The notes under the pieces were generated by a model, which worked only from the letters and a program-made list of their open reading frames with translations, was not told where the DNA came from and did no database searches. DNA of 48,253 nt from an uncultured bacterium (GTDB lineage: Bacteria > Bacteroidota > Bacteroidia > Bacteroidales > Bacteroidaceae). The stretch spans positions 1-48,253 of the forward strand of contig CAMNOK010000005.1 in NCBI GenBank assembly GCA_946546825.1, read 5' to 3'. The translations under genes were made by a program, and so were the position numbers. Every line of letters begins with the position of its first letter. Positions within the stretch are counted from its first letter, which is position 1. Of the stretch, positions 1 to 8,380 are shown piece after piece.

Positions 1-54
1 CGCTACAGAAAATCTAGCATGACCCAAAAGGGGAATGTTGCACCCCTGTTGCAC

Positions 55-98
55 CAAAAAAAGAGAGTGCTGTAACCAGTTCAGTTACAACACTCTTT
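55..98 (-). terminator. Terminator of tRNA-Leu
   Basis: An inverted repeat lies at 64-76 and 84-96: 13-base arms with one internal mismatch and a 7-base loop. Read on the minus strand it follows the tRNA by about 15 bases and is followed by a run of seven T. This is a classical intrinsic terminator for the tRNA transcript. Confidence 0.85.
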
Positions 99-112
99 GC
101 TTTTCAGCCTTG

Positions 113-194
113 TACCCAGAGCCGGGGTCGAACCGGCACGGGTTGCCCCACTGGTGTTTGAGACCAGCGCGTCTACCGATTCCGCCATCTGGGC
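113..194 (-). tRNA. tRNA-Leu (anticodon CAA)
   Basis: The minus strand folds as a class II tRNA. The acceptor stem is GCCCAGA paired with TCTGGGT, and the T-arm contains GGTTCGACCCC. The variable arm is long, as expected for leucine. The anticodon loop CTCAAAC places CAA in the anticodon, which reads UUG codons. CCA is not encoded after the discriminator A, so it must be added after transcription. No integrase or duplicated tRNA end is visible nearby. Confidence 0.95.
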
Positions 195-205
195 TTCAAG
201 CGGTG

Positions 206-236
206 CAAAGGTAAAAGTTTTTTTTGAACTATCCAA
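206..236 (-). promoter_or_regulatory. Promoter of tRNA-Leu
   Basis: On the minus strand TTG (234-236) is followed after 20 bases by TACCTTTG (206-213), which matches the Bacteroidota sigma-ABfr -33/-7 pattern. It lies about 11 bases before the mature tRNA 5' end. Confidence 0.85.
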
Positions 237-376
237 GCTTTTCGCTTTGAAATTTGATTTGCGGTCTTAAAAGTGTTTTATTTTGACATTCTTTAAGTCT
301 TATTTTACATGAAACACTTGGCCATTACGTTATTTCTTTGTAACTTAGCAACGGAAAACTTAATCTGGAAAATATC

Positions 377-1465
377 ATGAACCTACCTGAGAAAAACTTC
401 TGCCTGATATTGGCCGGTGGTAAAGGACGTCGCCTGTGGCCATACAGTCGCGAAACATACTCTAAACAGTTTATTGACTTCTTTGGCCTTGGCCGCACTC
501 AGCTACAGCAGACCTTTGACAGAATGGCAAAGGTAGTACCGAAAGAAAACATCTATATCAGTACGGTGACAGACTACCTCCATCTGGTAAAGGAGCAGTT
601 ACCCGAAGTTCCCGACGACCACATTCTGGCTGAACCGCTATGGCGCAACACCGCTGCCAGCGTGGCATGGGGCTGCTTCCGCATCAACCGACTGCATGAA
701 GGGGCCAACCTGATTATTGCGCCGTCGGACCATGCCGTTCAGAACGAGCAGGCCTTCATTCAGAACATGCAGGAGGGCTTAGACTATGTCAGTAAACACT
801 ACGAGTTGCTTACCATGGGCGTGACACCCACAAGACCTGAGCCCGGCTACGGCTATGTGCAGATGGGTGACGAAGTAGCACACGACACGTTCCGTGTGCA
901 GTCGTTCACAGAGAAACCGGAACGCGAGTTTGCACGGGTATTCGTGGAGAGCGGAGAGTTTCTATGGAACACGGGAATCTTCTTAGGCTCGGCCCACTGC
1001 ATGCTGAAGAATTTCGACAGCATCATGCCGCCTGTGCTACGCAAGCTGGAGGCACAAAAGGAAGAACCGACCATAGAAGAAGAGAACGCGTTTGTGCAGG
1101 AGAACTTCTCACTCTACCCGAACATCACCATCGACTTCGCCATCTTGGAAAAGATTGAAAATGTGTGTGTCATGAAAGGCGACTTTGGCTGGGCTGACCT
1201 TGGAACGTGGCACAGCATGTATGAATCGATGCAGAAGACGGAAGACGACAACGTGGTTGTGGACTGCGATGCCCTGCTGGAGAACTGTCGCAACAATGTC
1301 ATCAAGTTGCCCAAAGGCCGACTGGGTGTCATCAACGGACTGGACGGCTTCATCGTAGCAGAGAAAGACAACGTGCTCCTCATTTGTCCGAAGGAAGACT
1401 CGTCGGCCCTGATTCGAAAATATATCAACGAGATAAGAGTCAAGCGAGGAGAGAAATATCTGTAA
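377..1465 (+). CDS. manC: Mannose-1-phosphate guanylyltransferase
   Basis: This enzyme makes GDP-mannose from mannose 1-phosphate and GTP in the cytoplasm, the precursor of mannose, fucose and related residues in surface glycans. The 362-residue protein has the nucleotidyltransferase signature LAGGKGRRLWP at 12-22, followed by SKQF. Other conserved blocks are LAEPLWRNTA (84-93), IAPSDH (114-119), FTEKP (177-181), WNTGIF (197-202) and GWADLGTW near 268. The length matches the short bacterial form without the C-terminal phosphomannose isomerase domain of bifunctional ManC. The gene stands alone between the tRNA and a convergent operon. No strong ribosome site precedes the ATG, as is usual in this phylum. 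A TTTCTTTG near 333 might be a weak -7 element. The symbol follows common usage; some annotations call this family rfbM or cpsB. Confidence 0.9.
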   Translation: MNLPEKNFCLILAGGKGRRLWPYSRETYSKQFIDFFGLGRTQLQQTFDRMAKVVPKENIYISTVTDYLHLVKEQLPEVPDDHILAEPLWRNTAASVAWGCFRINRLHEGANLIIAPSDHAVQNEQAFIQNMQEGLDYVSKHYELLTMGVTPTRPEPGYGYVQMGDEVAHDTFRVQSFTEKPEREFARVFVESGEFLWNTGIFLGSAHCMLKNFDSIMPPVLRKLEAQKEEPTIEEENAFVQENFSLYPNITIDFAILEKIENVCVMKGDFGWADLGTWHSMYESMQKTEDDNVVVDCDALLENCRNNVIKLPKGRLGVINGLDGFIVAEKDNVLLICPKEDSSALIRKYINEIRVKRGEKYL

Positions 1466-1521
1466 CCGTTGCCAACAAAAAACAAGTCATAACCTCAAAG
1501 GAAACAACGGATAGATCATAA

Positions 1522-1580
1522 AAGTGATAGGCGTGGTCAGACTGCTCCCTGATGAGCAAAGCTAACCACGCCTATCACTT
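1522..1580. terminator. Bidirectional stem-loop between manC and the HIT gene
   Basis: Perfect 16-base inverted arms lie at 1522-1537 and 1565-1580 with a 27-base loop, which itself holds a small TGCTC/GAGCA hairpin. The right arm overlaps the first two bases of the HIT gene stop codon. It sits between convergent genes and could stop transcription from both sides. T tracts are short on each strand, so efficiency is uncertain. Confidence 0.65.
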
Positions 1581-1974
1581 ATTTCTGGAACGCTGCAAGA
1601 ATCTTCTGAGCGGTCTCCGCAAACTCTTCGGGGGAGAGCTGCAACTTCTCACGGCGGAAGTCAACATCGGCCTCACTGTTCATCGGTATGAGATGGATAT
1701 GGGCATGCGGAACTTCCAAGCCGAGCACCACCTGAGCCACCTTCTTACAGGGGAAAGCCTCTTTGATAGCCTGAGCTACGCGCTTGGCGAAAACCTGATA
1801 GCGAGCCAACTCGTCGTCTTCCAGGTCAAAGATGTAATCGACCTCCCGACGGGGGATGACCAGCGTATGGCCTTTCACCAGCGGGTTGATGTCGAGAAAT
1901 GCATAGAACTCATCATTCTCTGCACACTTGTAGCTGGGAATCTCGCCAGCGGCAATCTTGGAGAAAATACTCAT
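1579..1974 (-). CDS. HIT-family nucleotide hydrolase/transferase
   Basis: This is a small 131-residue histidine-triad protein. The motif HAHIHLIP near residue 90 supplies the catalytic histidines that attack the alpha-phosphate of nucleotide conjugates such as AMP-lysine or dinucleotide polyphosphates. The N-terminus (SIFSKIAAGEIP) is typical of the HINT/HIT branch, and the length is normal. It begins 31 bases after greA on the same strand with no promoter between them, so the two are probably one transcript. A conserved physiological substrate is not known for this branch, so only the biochemical class can be claimed. Confidence 0.9.
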   Translation of the reverse strand: MSIFSKIAAGEIPSYKCAENDEFYAFLDINPLVKGHTLVIPRREVDYIFDLEDDELARYQVFAKRVAQAIKEAFPCKKVAQVVLGLEVPHAHIHLIPMNSEADVDFRREKLQLSPEEFAETAQKILAAFQK

Positions 1975-2005
1975 TTGTATAATGTATTAAGATTTGACAT
2001 TGTCT

Positions 2006-2473
2006 TTACTCAAGAGAGATCTTGTCGATACGCAGCTGCATCGTGCCACGCGGCACCTTAATCTCTACCACGTCACCCACCTTCTTGTTGAGCAGCCCTT
2101 GGGCAATAGGTGTTTGAATGGAAATCTTTCCTTCGCGGAGGTTGGCCTCCTGCTCACTGACAATGGTATAGACCATCTTGGCATTGTTGCCCAGATTGGT
2201 CAATTCCACCTTTGAGAGAATCTGCACAGCCTCACTGCTCAAGCGAGAGACATCGACTATCTTTGCGCTGGCGATGGTCAACTTCAGCTTGTTTATCTTA
2301 TCCTCCAGATGGGCCTGAGCCTCCTTGGCAGCATCATACTCTGAGTTTTCACTCAAATCTCCTTTATCGCGAGCCTCAGCTATAGCCGCAGAGGCCTTCG
2401 GACGTTCTACAGCTTCTAAACGCTGCAGTTCAGCCACGAGCTTATCGTAGCCTTCTTGTGACATGTATGCCAT
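2006..2473 (-). CDS. greA: Transcription elongation factor GreA
   Basis: GreA enters the secondary channel of RNA polymerase and stimulates cleavage of backtracked RNA. The product is 155 residues, the normal size. An N-terminal coiled coil covers about 1-75. Its tip carries GDLSEN with the acidic pair D39 and E42, equivalent to the catalytic tip of E. coli GreA. A C-terminal FKBP-like domain follows from about 80. An in-frame start 48 bases upstream is possible, but it would add residues absent from the family, so the ATG giving MAYMSQEGY was chosen. A strong promoter lies about 100 bases upstream. The HIT gene follows in the same operon. Confidence 0.95.
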   Translation of the reverse strand: MAYMSQEGYDKLVAELQRLEAVERPKASAAIAEARDKGDLSENSEYDAAKEAQAHLEDKINKLKLTIASAKIVDVSRLSSEAVQILSKVELTNLGNNAKMVYTIVSEQEANLREGKISIQTPIAQGLLNKKVGDVVEIKVPRGTMQLRIDKISLE

Positions 2474-2569
2474 ATTCTTTTGCTTTAATTTATTGTCAAT
2501 AAAAACAAAGAATCCCGACATCTGACAATATCGGAACCCTCATACTGTTAATTTCTCTTTGAGTTTCTG

Positions 2570-2600
2570 CAAAGGTACGATTTCCCCTTTGACCAACCAA
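2570..2600 (-). promoter_or_regulatory. Promoter of greA-HIT operon
   Basis: On the minus strand TTG (2598-2600), a 20-base spacer and TACCTTTG (2570-2577) form a textbook Bacteroidota promoter. It leaves an untranslated leader of about 90 bases before greA. Confidence 0.85.
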
Positions 2601-2628
2601 ATAAATTGTGTTAAAATTGCCGAAAAGC

Positions 2629-3447
2629 CTACAAAAGATGGAGAAACCGTTCTATGAGAATGCCGCAGTAGCGGTCTTCCATGTTGCGATTGAGATCCAA
2701 CAGTCGGTAGATGGTATCCATGGCTATGCGGGTGCTTTCGACAAGCCGCTCGCCTTCAAGGAGATGGGCAATGAGCACGGCCGAAAAGAGGTCGCCTGTG
2801 CCATGGAACAGGCCCGGTATCTCTTCGTACTCTAAATGGAAGTACTCATGGTCGAAATGGTTATAGCCAGCCACACTGTTCTGACCGTCAATGCGACAAC
2901 TCGTGATAAGTGCCGAACGACATCCCATGGCAGTCAGTTTGTTGAGCAGTTGCCGTGTTTCCTGCCATGTCATGCCTTCGGGTGAAAAGGGGGTATCGGT
3001 CAGATAGCAGGCCTCGGTGTAGTTGGGGAAGGTCAGGTCGGCCACACCCACCATTTGACGCATCAGCTCCACCTGCTTCATCGACATGCCATTATAGAGC
3101 CGTCCACCATCTCCCATGATGGGATCGACGAAAACCGTGGTGCCACGCTCTGCCTGTTCCCTGCAGTAGGCAGCTACCATGCGCGCCTGTTCGTCACTGA
3201 ACATCAGTCCCGTGCAGATGGCATCAAAGTTGAAGCCCAGTTCTTTCCATACAGGCAGGGTACCTCGGATATAATCCGTGGTATCCTGCACATTGAACTT
3301 TCCATAGTCCAAAGTGTTGGACACAATGGCTGTGGGCAGGCTGAAGACGGGATGTCCAAGGTACGACAACACGGGAAGCATGGCCCCCATGCCCACCTTG
3401 CCGTAGCCGGCCATGTCGTTTACAAGTAGAATATGTTTCTTTTCCAT
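2629..3447 (-). CDS. Pyridoxal/pyridoxamine kinase-like PfkB-family kinase
   Basis: This is a cytoplasmic kinase of the ribokinase/PfkB fold in the PdxK/PdxY branch, which phosphorylates pyridoxal, pyridoxine or pyridoxamine to salvage vitamin B6. The 272-residue protein shows VNDMAGYG near the N-terminus, VDPIMGDGG in the middle and the catalytic/anion-hole motif HGTGDLFSAV near the C-terminus. The start was chosen at the ATG inside TAATG, where the upstream ABC ATPase stop overlaps by one base. This implies translational coupling. A longer in-frame extension exists upstream but lies inside the neighbour's coding sequence. The exact B6 vitamer preference cannot be read from the sequence. Confidence 0.85.
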   Translation of the reverse strand: MEKKHILLVNDMAGYGKVGMGAMLPVLSYLGHPVFSLPTAIVSNTLDYGKFNVQDTTDYIRGTLPVWKELGFNFDAICTGLMFSDEQARMVAAYCREQAERGTTVFVDPIMGDGGRLYNGMSMKQVELMRQMVGVADLTFPNYTEACYLTDTPFSPEGMTWQETRQLLNKLTAMGCRSALITSCRIDGQNSVAGYNHFDHEYFHLEYEEIPGLFHGTGDLFSAVLIAHLLEGERLVESTRIAMDTIYRLLDLNRNMEDRYCGILIERFLHLL

Positions 3448-4190
3448 TATTGTTTGTCTTTTACAAAACGTGTTGTCAGCCACTGGCGAGCCAGCGCTTG
3501 CGGGTCGGTGGCAAAGGTCTGTCCGTCGAGGGCCCATAGCACGTCGGCCGACTCCAAGGCCAACTCCAGATCGTGTGTTGTCAGCAGGATGGTTCTTCCC
3601 TCCTCATGGGCCAGTCTGCGGAGCAGAAGCAGCAGGTCACGCTTGGCCGGATAGTCCAGAAACGCCGTAGGCTCGTCCAGCAGGATGACAGGAGTCTGTT
3701 GTGCCAAAGACTTGGCTATGAACACCCGTTGCCGCTCGCCATCGCTCAAGCTGCGTATCAGTCGATGTTGCATCTGCTGAAGTCCTGTCCGAGTGATGGC
3801 ATCGTCAACGGCCTTCTTGTCACCTTCGTGCAGCATGCCCCAAAAGCCTGTATGGGGCACACGACCCAGGGCCACGACATCACGGACATGCAAGTTACCA
3901 GTTTCCTCATGCTCTGTAAGCACCACACTGACCTGTCGAGACAACTCCCCTGTGGAAGGCACATCCTTGCTTGAGAGCGTCACACCCGATGAGAATCTCA
4001 CTTTACCATCCAACGGTGGCTGCAAACCAGCCAGTGTGCGCAGCAAGGTTGACTTGCCACTGCCGTTACGTCCTATGAGACACACCAATTGTCCTCCCCT
4101 CACCATCGCATCGAGATGGTGGGCAACTTCCTTCACGCCACTTCTCGTACGGTAGCCGACAGTCAAGGAACAGAGTTGGATATCTTCCAT
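3447..4190 (-). CDS. ABC transporter ATP-binding protein (FecE-like)
   Basis: This is an ATP-hydrolysing subunit of an ABC importer, closest in style to iron-siderophore, haem or cobalamin systems. Across its 247 residues are Walker A GRNGSGKST near 40, signature LSDGERQRV near 150, Walker B VILLDEPTAFLD and the switch TTHDLELAL. No permease or binding-protein gene lies beside it, so it must pair with subunits encoded elsewhere. It is followed by a coupled PfkB kinase. The ATG at 4190 was preferred to an in-frame TTG at 4199 because the latter falls inside the -7 promoter element. The transported substrate is unknown. Confidence 0.88.
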   Translation of the reverse strand: MEDIQLCSLTVGYRTRSGVKEVAHHLDAMVRGGQLVCLIGRNGSGKSTLLRTLAGLQPPLDGKVRFSSGVTLSSKDVPSTGELSRQVSVVLTEHEETGNLHVRDVVALGRVPHTGFWGMLHEGDKKAVDDAITRTGLQQMQHRLIRSLSDGERQRVFIAKSLAQQTPVILLDEPTAFLDYPAKRDLLLLLRRLAHEEGRTILLTTHDLELALESADVLWALDGQTFATDPQALARQWLTTRFVKDKQ

Positions 4191-4196
4191 CGGCTG

Positions 4197-4204
4197 CAAA
4201 GGTA
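4197..4204 (-). promoter_or_regulatory. -7 element for ABC ATPase-kinase operon
   Basis: TACCTTTG on the minus strand ends only six bases before the ATG at 4190. The -33 position is T-rich but lacks a clear TTG. Transcription would begin at or next to the start codon, giving an almost leaderless messenger. Confidence 0.65.
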
Positions 4205-4266
4205 CAAAAAAAAGAAGAATTAAAAATTAAAATGTAAAAATGATAAAGGAAAAATGAAAAATGAAG

Positions 4267-4274
4267 TACCTTTG
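4267..4274 (+). promoter_or_regulatory. -7 element for the helicase gene
   Basis: TACCTTTG lies nine bases before the ATG at 4284, again implying a very short leader. No good -33 TTG is seen in the A-rich upstream DNA. It is divergent from the similar element at 4197-4204. Confidence 0.6.
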
Positions 4275-4283
4275 CACCTGCTT

Positions 4284-6197
4284 ATGGTACAGAGTGATGA
4301 TGCAATCAAAGAGCTACAGCGACAACGCATGCTCCTACAGATAGAATACTACACAGAGAAAGAAGCCTTTCGTCGCCAGACGGAGCTGACCGGTCTGCAA
4401 AGACTTATCCACCGTGGCGATGCCTGGTTTCCACTACATGTGGGTAAGAGCTATTATAACTCTCTAAACCAACTGACCGTGGAAGTGACACGTCCCGAGG
4501 AAGACAGCGACAACGACCACAACTTTGAGTACGGCAGACCCGTAACCTTCTTCCGCACTACCCCTGCCTTGAAATACTTTTCCTTTACCGGCACTGTTTC
4601 CTATGTAGATGGCAACCGCATGGTGGTGGCCGTTCCTGATGGCACCCAACTTTCTGACCTGCAGACGGATAACGAGCAGTTGGGCATTCAGCTATCCTTC
4701 GACGAAACAAGCTACCGACTGATGTTTGATGCCCTGGACCGTGTCATAGCAGCCAAGAATAACCGGCTGGCAGAACTCAGAGATTTCATCTACCAGCAAG
4801 GAAAAAGAGAACCAAGGAAACAAGAGCCCAGACATCAGGTTACTCAGACTCCCCATATCAGCCTTCCCTGGCTAAACCCCACGCAAGAGAAAGCTGTCAA
4901 CGAGGTGCTGCGTACCAAAGACGTGGCCATTGTCCATGGGCCACCGGGAACGGGTAAGACAACGACTCTTGTGGAAGCTATCTTCGAAACCCTCCGCCGG
5001 GAAAACCAGGTTCTGGTATGTGCGCAGAGCAACATGGCCGTGGACTGGATAGCAGAACAACTCACCGATCGCGGCATCAATGTGTTGCGCATCGGTAATC
5101 CATCGCGTGTGAACGACAAGATGTTGTCGTTTACCTATGAACGACGCTTTGAAGCCCATCCCGACTACCCACAGCTATGGAGCATACGAAAGGCTATTCG
5201 TGAACTTCGGAGCCAAAGGAAACGTGGTTCCGAAAGCTGGCATCAGAAGATGGACCGACTGAGAAGCAGGGCCACAGAGTTGGAAGTTCGCATCCATACC
5301 GAACTGTTTGACGAAGCCCGCGTCATAGCCTGCACCCTGACAGGTGCCGCCAACAAGCTCATGGACGGACAAAAATTTCACACCCTGTTTATCGACGAAG
5401 CAGCCCAAGCCTTGGAGGCAGCCTGCTGGATAGCCATCAGAAGAGCCTCACGCATCATCTTGGCCGGCGACCACTGCCAGCTTCCCCCCACGGTGAAGAG
5501 TTTGGCAGCCTTGAAAGCAGGCTTAGATAAGACACTTATGGAACGTCTGGCCGGAAATCATCCCGAGGTGGTAACACTGTTGGAGGTGCAATACCGTATG
5601 AACGAAGAGATCATGAGATTTTCTTCCGACTGGTTCTATCAGGGGAAGTTGAAGAGTGCGCCGCAGGTTAGAAACCGCAGCATCCTTGATTTCGACATAC
5701 CGATGGAATGGCGAAGTTTGAGCCTGGACATTCCTTCTGAAGATAAGCTGGGAGAGGCCAAAAAGGGACAGTCGCTCATCAACGAACAGGAAGCCGAAGA
5801 GACCCTCAACATTCTGCAACGATACTTTGAGAAAATTGGTAAAACCCGTATTCTGGAAGAGCGCATCGATGTGGGCATCATCTCACCCTATCGCGCCCAA
5901 GTGCAATACCTGCGCAGTCTTATCAAGCGGCGGGAGTTTTTCAAGCCCTACAGGAAGTTCATCACCGTAAACACCGTAGATGGCTTCCAAGGGCAGGAAC
6001 GCGATGTAGTCATCATATCACTCGTACGCTCCAACAACGATGGACAGATTGGTTTCCTTCGTGACCTGCGTCGCATGAATGTCGCCATTACGCGTGCGCG
6101 CATGAAATTAATAATAATAGGTGACGCGTCAACCATGACACGCCACCCATTCTACAGGAAGCTCTGGGAATATATCCAGGCGCTTCAGAACTTGTAA
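4284..6197 (+). CDS. UPF1/IGHMBP2-like superfamily 1 helicase
   Basis: This is a 637-residue cytoplasmic SF1B-type DNA/RNA helicase. Visible motifs in order: Walker A GPPGTGKTTT near 219, motif Ia AQSNMAVD, Walker B FIDEAAQALE near 368, motif III GDHCQLPP near 393, QYRMNEEIM, motif V NTVDGFQGQERD near 563 and motif VI NVAITRAR near 598. The N-terminal 190 residues resemble the stalk and beta-barrel part of the UPF1-like group. An ATG 30 bases upstream in the same frame was rejected because the promoter element lies downstream of it. The stop overlaps the 3' end of the convergent GH51 gene by 13 bases. The cellular substrate is unknown. Confidence 0.88.
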   Translation: MVQSDDAIKELQRQRMLLQIEYYTEKEAFRRQTELTGLQRLIHRGDAWFPLHVGKSYYNSLNQLTVEVTRPEEDSDNDHNFEYGRPVTFFRTTPALKYFSFTGTVSYVDGNRMVVAVPDGTQLSDLQTDNEQLGIQLSFDETSYRLMFDALDRVIAAKNNRLAELRDFIYQQGKREPRKQEPRHQVTQTPHISLPWLNPTQEKAVNEVLRTKDVAIVHGPPGTGKTTTLVEAIFETLRRENQVLVCAQSNMAVDWIAEQLTDRGINVLRIGNPSRVNDKMLSFTYERRFEAHPDYPQLWSIRKAIRELRSQRKRGSESWHQKMDRLRSRATELEVRIHTELFDEARVIACTLTGAANKLMDGQKFHTLFIDEAAQALEAACWIAIRRASRIILAGDHCQLPPTVKSLAALKAGLDKTLMERLAGNHPEVVTLLEVQYRMNEEIMRFSSDWFYQGKLKSAPQVRNRSILDFDIPMEWRSLSLDIPSEDKLGEAKKGQSLINEQEAEETLNILQRYFEKIGKTRILEERIDVGIISPYRAQVQYLRSLIKRREFFKPYRKFITVNTVDGFQGQERDVVIISLVRSNNDGQIGFLRDLRRMNVAITRARMKLIIIGDASTMTRHPFYRKLWEYIQALQNL

Positions 6198-8236
6198 ACG
6201 GCGAACGTCTTGGCGGGAACCGTCAGCGTCACCACATTCTTTTCAGCCGTTACACCCATGGCTTTCATCTCCGTGGGCACCACAACAGACTTTTTCTGAA
6301 TGGTATTGCAAGCCATCGGGTTGTCGCTGTGGAGGGTGGTTACCGTAGCATTCTCCACGTCAGGTGCAACCTTCAGACCCTTGAAGGTCAGCGCAATCTG
6401 CTGGGCCTTATCGCCGACATTGACCAGTTTCACGATATATTTACCAGCATTCTTGTCATAGACGGCAGAAGCACAGAGGCCATCCTGTCCGGTGACGGGC
6501 TGTGCCTTCGCTTTCTTGGCCCCCGGAGCCATTACGTCTTCAGTCAGCGTGAGCACATTGGTTCCAGGGTTCATGGCGTAGAGTTGCTGAACATAGTAGT
6601 TCGGAGTGCGCACCGTGGTAAGGTTATCGACCCAAATGAGGTCGGGACGCCACTGCCAGCCTTCCACATGAGCGAAGAGCGGAGCATAGGTTGCCATGTG
6701 CACGACATCGGCGTTACGTTCAAAGCCTGTCATGGCAGCAGCCTCATGCAAGGCAGCATCGAAAACATTCATGCCCTCTGGCGTTGGTGCAGGTTTCTCC
6801 TTGATGTGGCAGGCATATTCACCTGCAAACACTTTCGGGCCCTTGCGGCTGTAGCCATCGTAGCGAGCCACATTCTTCATGAACCACTCCTGATTGCGGT
6901 AGTAATGCTCATCGACGAGGTCTGCTCCGAGCTTGGTCATCTGTTCCCAGCCATAAGAGAACTGCTTGCCGCCCTTGTCATCAGGATCGGGACCGCTGGA
7001 ACCTACTATCTTCATTTGGGGATACTTAGCTCGAATGGCAGCTATGAACTTCTTCAGCCGCTCTGGGTAGAGCGGTCCCCACTGTTCGTTACCCACACCT
7101 ATCTGCTTCAGGTTGAAGGGCGCGGGATGTCCCATGTCGGCACGCAACTTACCCCACTTCGTATCTGTGGAGCCATTGGCAAACTCGATGAGGTCGAGGG
7201 CATCGTCAATATACTGCTGCAGGTCGTCAACAGACACATGCACGCGGGCGGCATCCTTGTCATCGTTCTGATACTGGCAAGCCAAGCCCACGTTCAGCAC
7301 GGGCAGGGCCTGTGCCCCGATATATTCAGAGAGAAGGAAAAACTCATAGAAACCCAGTCCGTAGCTCTGAAAGTAGCTGGGGAAGAGGCGGTGAGGGAAA
7401 GTGTAGTTCCAGCGATTCTCATTCAGCGGGCGGTTTTCCACCTGACCGACGCTCTCCTTCCACTGGTAACGGGAAGCCAGGTCGGTACCCTCTACGATAC
7501 ATCCGCCAGGGAAGCGGAACACACCAGGATGCAAGTCCTTGAGGTCCTGCACCATGTCGGCACGCAGGATTCCCTGCCATGCGTCACCAGGAAAGAGACT
7601 CACATGGTCGAGGTCGGCACTGTTTTTTCCTTCCAGATAGACACGCATGAAAGCCTTGGCGTCTGTACGGGGAGAGGTCAGCTCTGCCGTATAGCGTTTC
7701 CACTCCTTGCCACTGATGTTGACAGTCTTCTTGACCATCACTTCATTATTGGCATCTACCAGTTCCACACGGATGCGGGCATTCTCGGCACCGCGGGCAC
7801 GTCCATAGACAGAGAAGTCATACTTGAGCCCCTTCTTCACACCCATACCGAAGTAGCCGTGATTCTCGATACCGGTCTGCTTCTCACGATGTCCGTCATC
7901 GATGAGGGTTACATAATGGGGATTTCGGCTGAAAGCTGGGTTCTCGCTGTTCAGCTGCACGTTGCCAAAGGTTTTCCAATCCATCAGTCCGCCACTGATT
8001 CGTTGGCCAGCGGGAGTGATGTGGAGTGGAGCTTCGAAAGAGCGGTTACTCACAAGTTCAGCATACAGACCACCATCGGCTCCGAAGTTGATATCTTCGA
8101 AAAAGATTCCATACATGGTGGACTGGATAGGGGCACCCGGCTTGGTGTTCATCGTCAGCTGACGAACATCCTGGGCTGTGGCTGACACGCCAAGAAGACA
8201 TGCAGCCAAAGTTGCATAAAGATGTTTTTTCATCAT
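6185..8236 (-). CDS. Secreted alpha-L-arabinofuranosidase, GH51
   Basis: This enzyme releases alpha-L-arabinose from arabinoxylan or arabinan side chains, probably in the periplasm or at the cell surface. The 683-residue protein starts with a signal peptide (MMKKHLYATLAACLLGVSA, cut after TAQ). A carbohydrate-binding-like region follows at about 100-220. The GH51 barrel has the acid/base glutamate in GVGNEQWG near 380 and the nucleophile in FAGEYACH near 470. A C-terminal beta domain completes it. A longer frame extends to 8290 but begins before the promoter element at 8268-8275, so the ATG at 8236 (or the adjacent one at 8233) was chosen. With the GH43 enzyme at 12620 it suggests plant arabinoxylan use, although no SusC/SusD pair is nearby. 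Confidence 0.92.
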   Translation of the reverse strand: MMKKHLYATLAACLLGVSATAQDVRQLTMNTKPGAPIQSTMYGIFFEDINFGADGGLYAELVSNRSFEAPLHITPAGQRISGGLMDWKTFGNVQLNSENPAFSRNPHYVTLIDDGHREKQTGIENHGYFGMGVKKGLKYDFSVYGRARGAENARIRVELVDANNEVMVKKTVNISGKEWKRYTAELTSPRTDAKAFMRVYLEGKNSADLDHVSLFPGDAWQGILRADMVQDLKDLHPGVFRFPGGCIVEGTDLASRYQWKESVGQVENRPLNENRWNYTFPHRLFPSYFQSYGLGFYEFFLLSEYIGAQALPVLNVGLACQYQNDDKDAARVHVSVDDLQQYIDDALDLIEFANGSTDTKWGKLRADMGHPAPFNLKQIGVGNEQWGPLYPERLKKFIAAIRAKYPQMKIVGSSGPDPDDKGGKQFSYGWEQMTKLGADLVDEHYYRNQEWFMKNVARYDGYSRKGPKVFAGEYACHIKEKPAPTPEGMNVFDAALHEAAAMTGFERNADVVHMATYAPLFAHVEGWQWRPDLIWVDNLTTVRTPNYYVQQLYAMNPGTNVLTLTEDVMAPGAKKAKAQPVTGQDGLCASAVYDKNAGKYIVKLVNVGDKAQQIALTFKGLKVAPDVENATVTTLHSDNPMACNTIQKKSVVVPTEMKAMGVTAEKNVVTLTVPAKTFAVYKF

Positions 8237-8267
8237 GATTAGTAATTTTGTGTTATCGTATATGGTG

Positions 8268-8275
8268 CAAAGATA
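8268..8275 (-). promoter_or_regulatory. -7 element of GH51 gene
   Basis: TATCTTTG on the minus strand is followed by GCA and leaves about 30 bases to the ATG. No clear TTG stands at -33. Confidence 0.65.
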
Positions 8276-8316
8276 ATAAAATAATTTCATAATATGTTCT
8301 TTTTGAAGTTTTTTTG

Positions 8317-8343
8317 TAACTTTGCTTATAAAACGCGAAGTTA
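8317..8343. repeat. Inverted repeat containing a TAACTTTG element
   Basis: Nine-base arms (8317-8325 and 8335-8343) with one mismatch enclose a nine-base loop. The left arm is itself a plus-strand TAACTTTG -7-like element. This may be a second, regulated start for the tat operon or an operator. Confidence 0.4.
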
Positions 8344-8360
8344 CAATGCACTCGGCATAA

Positions 8361-8380
8361 AAAACAAACCAGTTTGTTTT
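8361..8380. repeat. Palindrome upstream of the tatA promoter
   Basis: AAAACAAAC and GTTTGTTTT form perfect nine-base arms around a two-base centre. The right arm overlaps the -33 element of the tatA promoter, so a dimeric regulator bound here could control the operon. Confidence 0.45.

Noticed and set aside
55..236. Attachment site at the tRNA-Leu gene
   Set aside because: No integrase, excisionase or duplicated tRNA 3' end was found in the window.
4254..4283. Earlier helicase start
   Set aside because: It lies upstream of the TACCTTTG promoter element and would not be in the transcript from that promoter.
6329..8185. 618-codon open frame on the plus strand opposite the GH51 gene
   Set aside because: It is fully antisense to a recognisable enzyme with catalytic motifs. 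Its translation has no recognisable domain, and it lacks a promoter.
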